64,000 nt of DNA, taken from Nocardia shimofusensis NBRC 100134 (lineage in GTDB: Bacteria; Actinomycetota; Actinomycetes; Mycobacteriales; Mycobacteriaceae). The position numbers were made by a program, and so were the translations under genes. This document shows positions 62,277 to 64,000 of this stretch, one piece after another. The stretch lies in assembly GCF_001613125.1 (NCBI RefSeq), contig NZ_BDBT01000007.1:62001-126000 (forward strand), read 5' to 3'. Each line of letters opens with the position of its first letter. Position 1 is the stretch's first letter. Under the pieces are notes generated by a model. The model was not told the origin of the DNA. It saw only the letters and a program-made list of their open reading frames with translations, and made no database searches.

Positions 62277-64000
62277 GTGCGGCTGAAGAATCTGCCCACG
62301 TCGTGGGGTCGGACAGCCGACGACCACGGCGCGGTGATCTTCGATATGGACGGCGTGGTCACCGACACCGCAGCGGTGCACGCCGCGGCGTGGAAGAGAC
62401 TGTTCGACGAGGTTCTGCCCGAACTGGGCCAACCGGATCGCAGCTTCGACGCCGACAGCGACTACCGCGTATATGTGGACGGCCGTAGCCGCGAGGAGGG
62501 CGTGCGCGCGTTTCTGGCCTCGCGCGGTATCACCGTCCCGGAGGGCAGCCCGGACGACGCACCCGGCACGCCGACCGTCGCCGGTATGGCCCGGCGCAAA
62601 CAGGAATTGTTCGGTGACGAGCTCACCCGCGTGGGTGTGCGTGTCTTTCCCGACGCGGCGGAACTGCTCGCCGGGCTGCGTGCGGCCCGGATACCGACGG
62701 CACTGGTGACGGCCAGCCGCAACAGCGTCGCCATTCTGCGCACCGCCGGACTGGAAGATCTGTTCACAGTTCGCGTCGACGGCACCGACGCGCTTCGCTT
62801 GCAGCTGCCGAGCAAGCCCGACCCCGGCATGTTCCTCGAGGCGGCGCGACGGCTCCGGCTTCCGCCGATCGACATCGTCGTACTGGAAGACGCGACGAGC
62901 GGCGTGCGCGCCGCGGCCGACGGCGGTTTCGGGCGCGTGATCGGGGTGGACCGGCACGGCGCGGCCGCGGCGTTGGCGGCCGCGGGCGCCGACCTCGTCG
63001 TCACCGATCTGACCCGGCTCGAGCTGACCGGGCCGCTGCCCGGTGTCGACGCCTCGGCGGCAGATCGATGGGGTGGCGGGGCCACCGTCGCGGGACCGGA
63101 TGGATGGAGCCTGGTCTACGACGACTTCGTCGCGGTCCAGGAAGGTACGCGGGAAGCGTTGTGCACCACGGGCAACGGATACTGGGCCACCCGAGGTTCG
63201 GTGCCGGGCAGCGTGAACGACGCGGTGCACTATCCCGGCACGTACATCGCAGGCGTGTACAACCGGTGCATCTCCGACCTCGGTGATCGGATCGTGGAGA
63301 CCGAGCACCTGGTCAACACCCCGGACTGGACGTTTCTCACCGTGCGTCCGATCGACGGGACGGTATTCGAGCCGGACTCGCCGCAATCCACCTCGCACCG
63401 CCGGGAGCTGGATCTGCGTACCGGTGTCACGACCTTCGCCGACACCTACCAGGACGGTGAGGGCCGCCGGACCCGTGTGGTGACGCGCCGCTTCCATTCG
63501 TTGTCCGACCCGCACCTGGCCGCGCTCGAGCTCACCGTCGAAGCCGAGAACTGGACCGGAGACGTGGTGATCGCCTCGGCGATCAACGCCGACGTCGCGA
63601 ATCGAAATGTCGACGCGGACAGTCTCTTGTGCTCGAACCACCTGGGGGCGGGCAGGCATCGTGAACTCGACCGGCACACCGTGCTGTACGAGACCACGAC
63701 CGAGCAATCCGGGATCACGCTCGCCTTGGCGGCGCGCACCCGTACCGAAGCGCCGGTGTCACACCGCCGAGTACTGCCCGAACGTCTGCGTCCCGGAAGT
63801 GAACTGACCGTACAGCTCAAACCCGGTGCGCCGATCGTGGTCGAGAAGATAGCGGCGATCGCGACCTCCCGCGATCGCGGCATCTCCACCCCTGCCCTGG
63901 ATGTGGCAGCGCGGATCGGGCGCGCCCCGCATTTCCAGGCTCTGCTGGCCGCTCAGGTCGATGCTTGGGCGCGGCTGTGGGAGCGTTTCGGGATCCGGCT
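62277..64000 (+). CDS. HAD-phosphatase / GH65 fusion protein, cut by the window edge
   Basis: At least 574 codons, open to the right edge. Residues ~20-260 form a HAD/beta-phosphoglucomutase-like domain with the nucleophile in VIFDMDGVVTDT, TALVTASRN and VLEDATSGVRAA. After a linker comes the N-terminal part of a glycoside hydrolase family 65 domain (ALCTTGNGYWATRGS; SDPHLAALELTVEAEN). Fusions like this occur in mycobacteria (OtsB1-type, Rv3400-Rv3401 as separate genes) and act on phosphorylated alpha-glucosides such as trehalose or maltose. The GTG at 62277 has GGAAGGG about ten bases upstream; a GTG at 62268 is possible. Confidence 0.85.
   Translation, partial: MRLKNLPTSWGRTADDHGAVIFDMDGVVTDTAAVHAAAWKRLFDEVLPELGQPDRSFDADSDYRVYVDGRSREEGVRAFLASRGITVPEGSPDDAPGTPTVAGMARRKQELFGDELTRVGVRVFPDAAELLAGLRAARIPTALVTASRNSVAILRTAGLEDLFTVRVDGTDALRLQLPSKPDPGMFLEAARRLRLPPIDIVVLEDATSGVRAAADGGFGRVIGVDRHGAAAALAAAGADLVVTDLTRLELTGPLPGVDASAADRWGGGATVAGPDGWSLVYDDFVAVQEGTREALCTTGNGYWATRGSVPGSVNDAVHYPGTYIAGVYNRCISDLGDRIVETEHLVNTPDWTFLTVRPIDGTVFEPDSPQSTSHRRELDLRTGVTTFADTYQDGEGRRTRVVTRRFHSLSDPHLAALELTVEAENWTGDVVIASAINADVANRNVDADSLLCSNHLGAGRHRELDRHTVLYETTTEQSGITLALAARTRTEAPVSHRRVLPERLRPGSELTVQLKPGAPIVVEKIAAIATSRDRGISTPALDVAARIGRAPHFQALLAAQVDAWARLWERFGIR

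Noticed and set aside
1-64000. tRNA, rRNA, insertion sequence or prophage
   Set aside because: I found no T-loop type GTTCGAATCC sequences in tRNA context, no transposase or integrase motifs and no terminal repeats; absence is by eye only and could be confirmed with tRNAscan and ISfinder.

Overview
This window is chromosomal DNA from a very high-GC actinobacterium of the mycolic-acid group (Mycobacteriales). Nocardia or a close relative is my best guess. The basis is an eight-gene yrbE-mce operon with an Mce-associated gene, a WS/DGAT wax-ester synthase, DUF1206, DUF5313 and DUF2236 proteins, frequent GTG starts and ATGA/GTGA gene overlaps. I see no tRNA or rRNA genes, no insertion sequence, no phage genes and no CRISPR array. 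Apart from one gene cut by the right edge, the genes look intact.

Left part (1-22 kb): a Tat-exported metallo-hydrolase; two ABC exporters, the second divergent from a GbsR/MarR-type regulator across what looks like a leaderless promoter pair; a TrkA/TrkH potassium uptake pair; two small DUF202 membrane proteins; a cytochrome P450; a DUF1206 membrane protein; terC with a small winged-helix gene. Then comes a two-gene signalling unit: a 1,419-residue poly-HAMP hybrid histidine kinase followed by an ANTAR/GAF/PAS/SpoIIE phosphatase. A methyltransferase and a secreted glycine-rich protein diverge from an intergenic Zur-like box.

Middle (22.3-32.3 kb): the most interesting locus is a tightly packed ten-gene unit. 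It encodes an ATP-grasp ligase, a DUF364-type 'putative heavy-metal chelation' protein, a cysteine-synthase-like PLP enzyme, an enolase-superfamily enzyme, an MFS transporter, a SAM methyltransferase, a complete FecBCD-type importer and a GNAT protein. A 24-nt element matching the one upstream of the secreted protein precedes it and resembles actinobacterial Zur boxes. I infer a small non-NRPS metallophore (possibly a zincophore) that is made, exported through the MFS protein and re-imported by the ABC system. Product and metal cannot be read from sequence.

Right-middle (32.3-45.7 kb): a DUF2236 oxygenase gene diverges from a TetR regulator gene; then an alpha/beta hydrolase, an Hsp20 chaperone, and the mce operon (yrbEA-yrbEB-mceA to mceF-mas) whose last gene is a second DUF2236 oxygenase. 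A TGATAG-N16-CTATCA palindrome occurs both at the TetR/DUF2236 promoter and upstream of the mce operon. This suggests one TetR regulon tying lipid/steroid import to the oxygenases.

Right end (45.7-64 kb): an 8-cysteine 58-residue protein with its own terminator, convergent with a SigZ-like ECF sigma gene; a DrrAB-type exporter preceded by a coupled 17-residue upstream ORF; a DUF5313 protein divergent from an OhrR-like regulator; ohr-ohrR; a CPA2 antiporter; an NTF2-like protein; a zinc alcohol dehydrogenase; a CBS-MgtE-like protein; small membrane proteins; a SulP transporter; a flavodoxin; the WS/DGAT enzyme; and the first 1.7 kb of a HAD-GH65 fusion gene.
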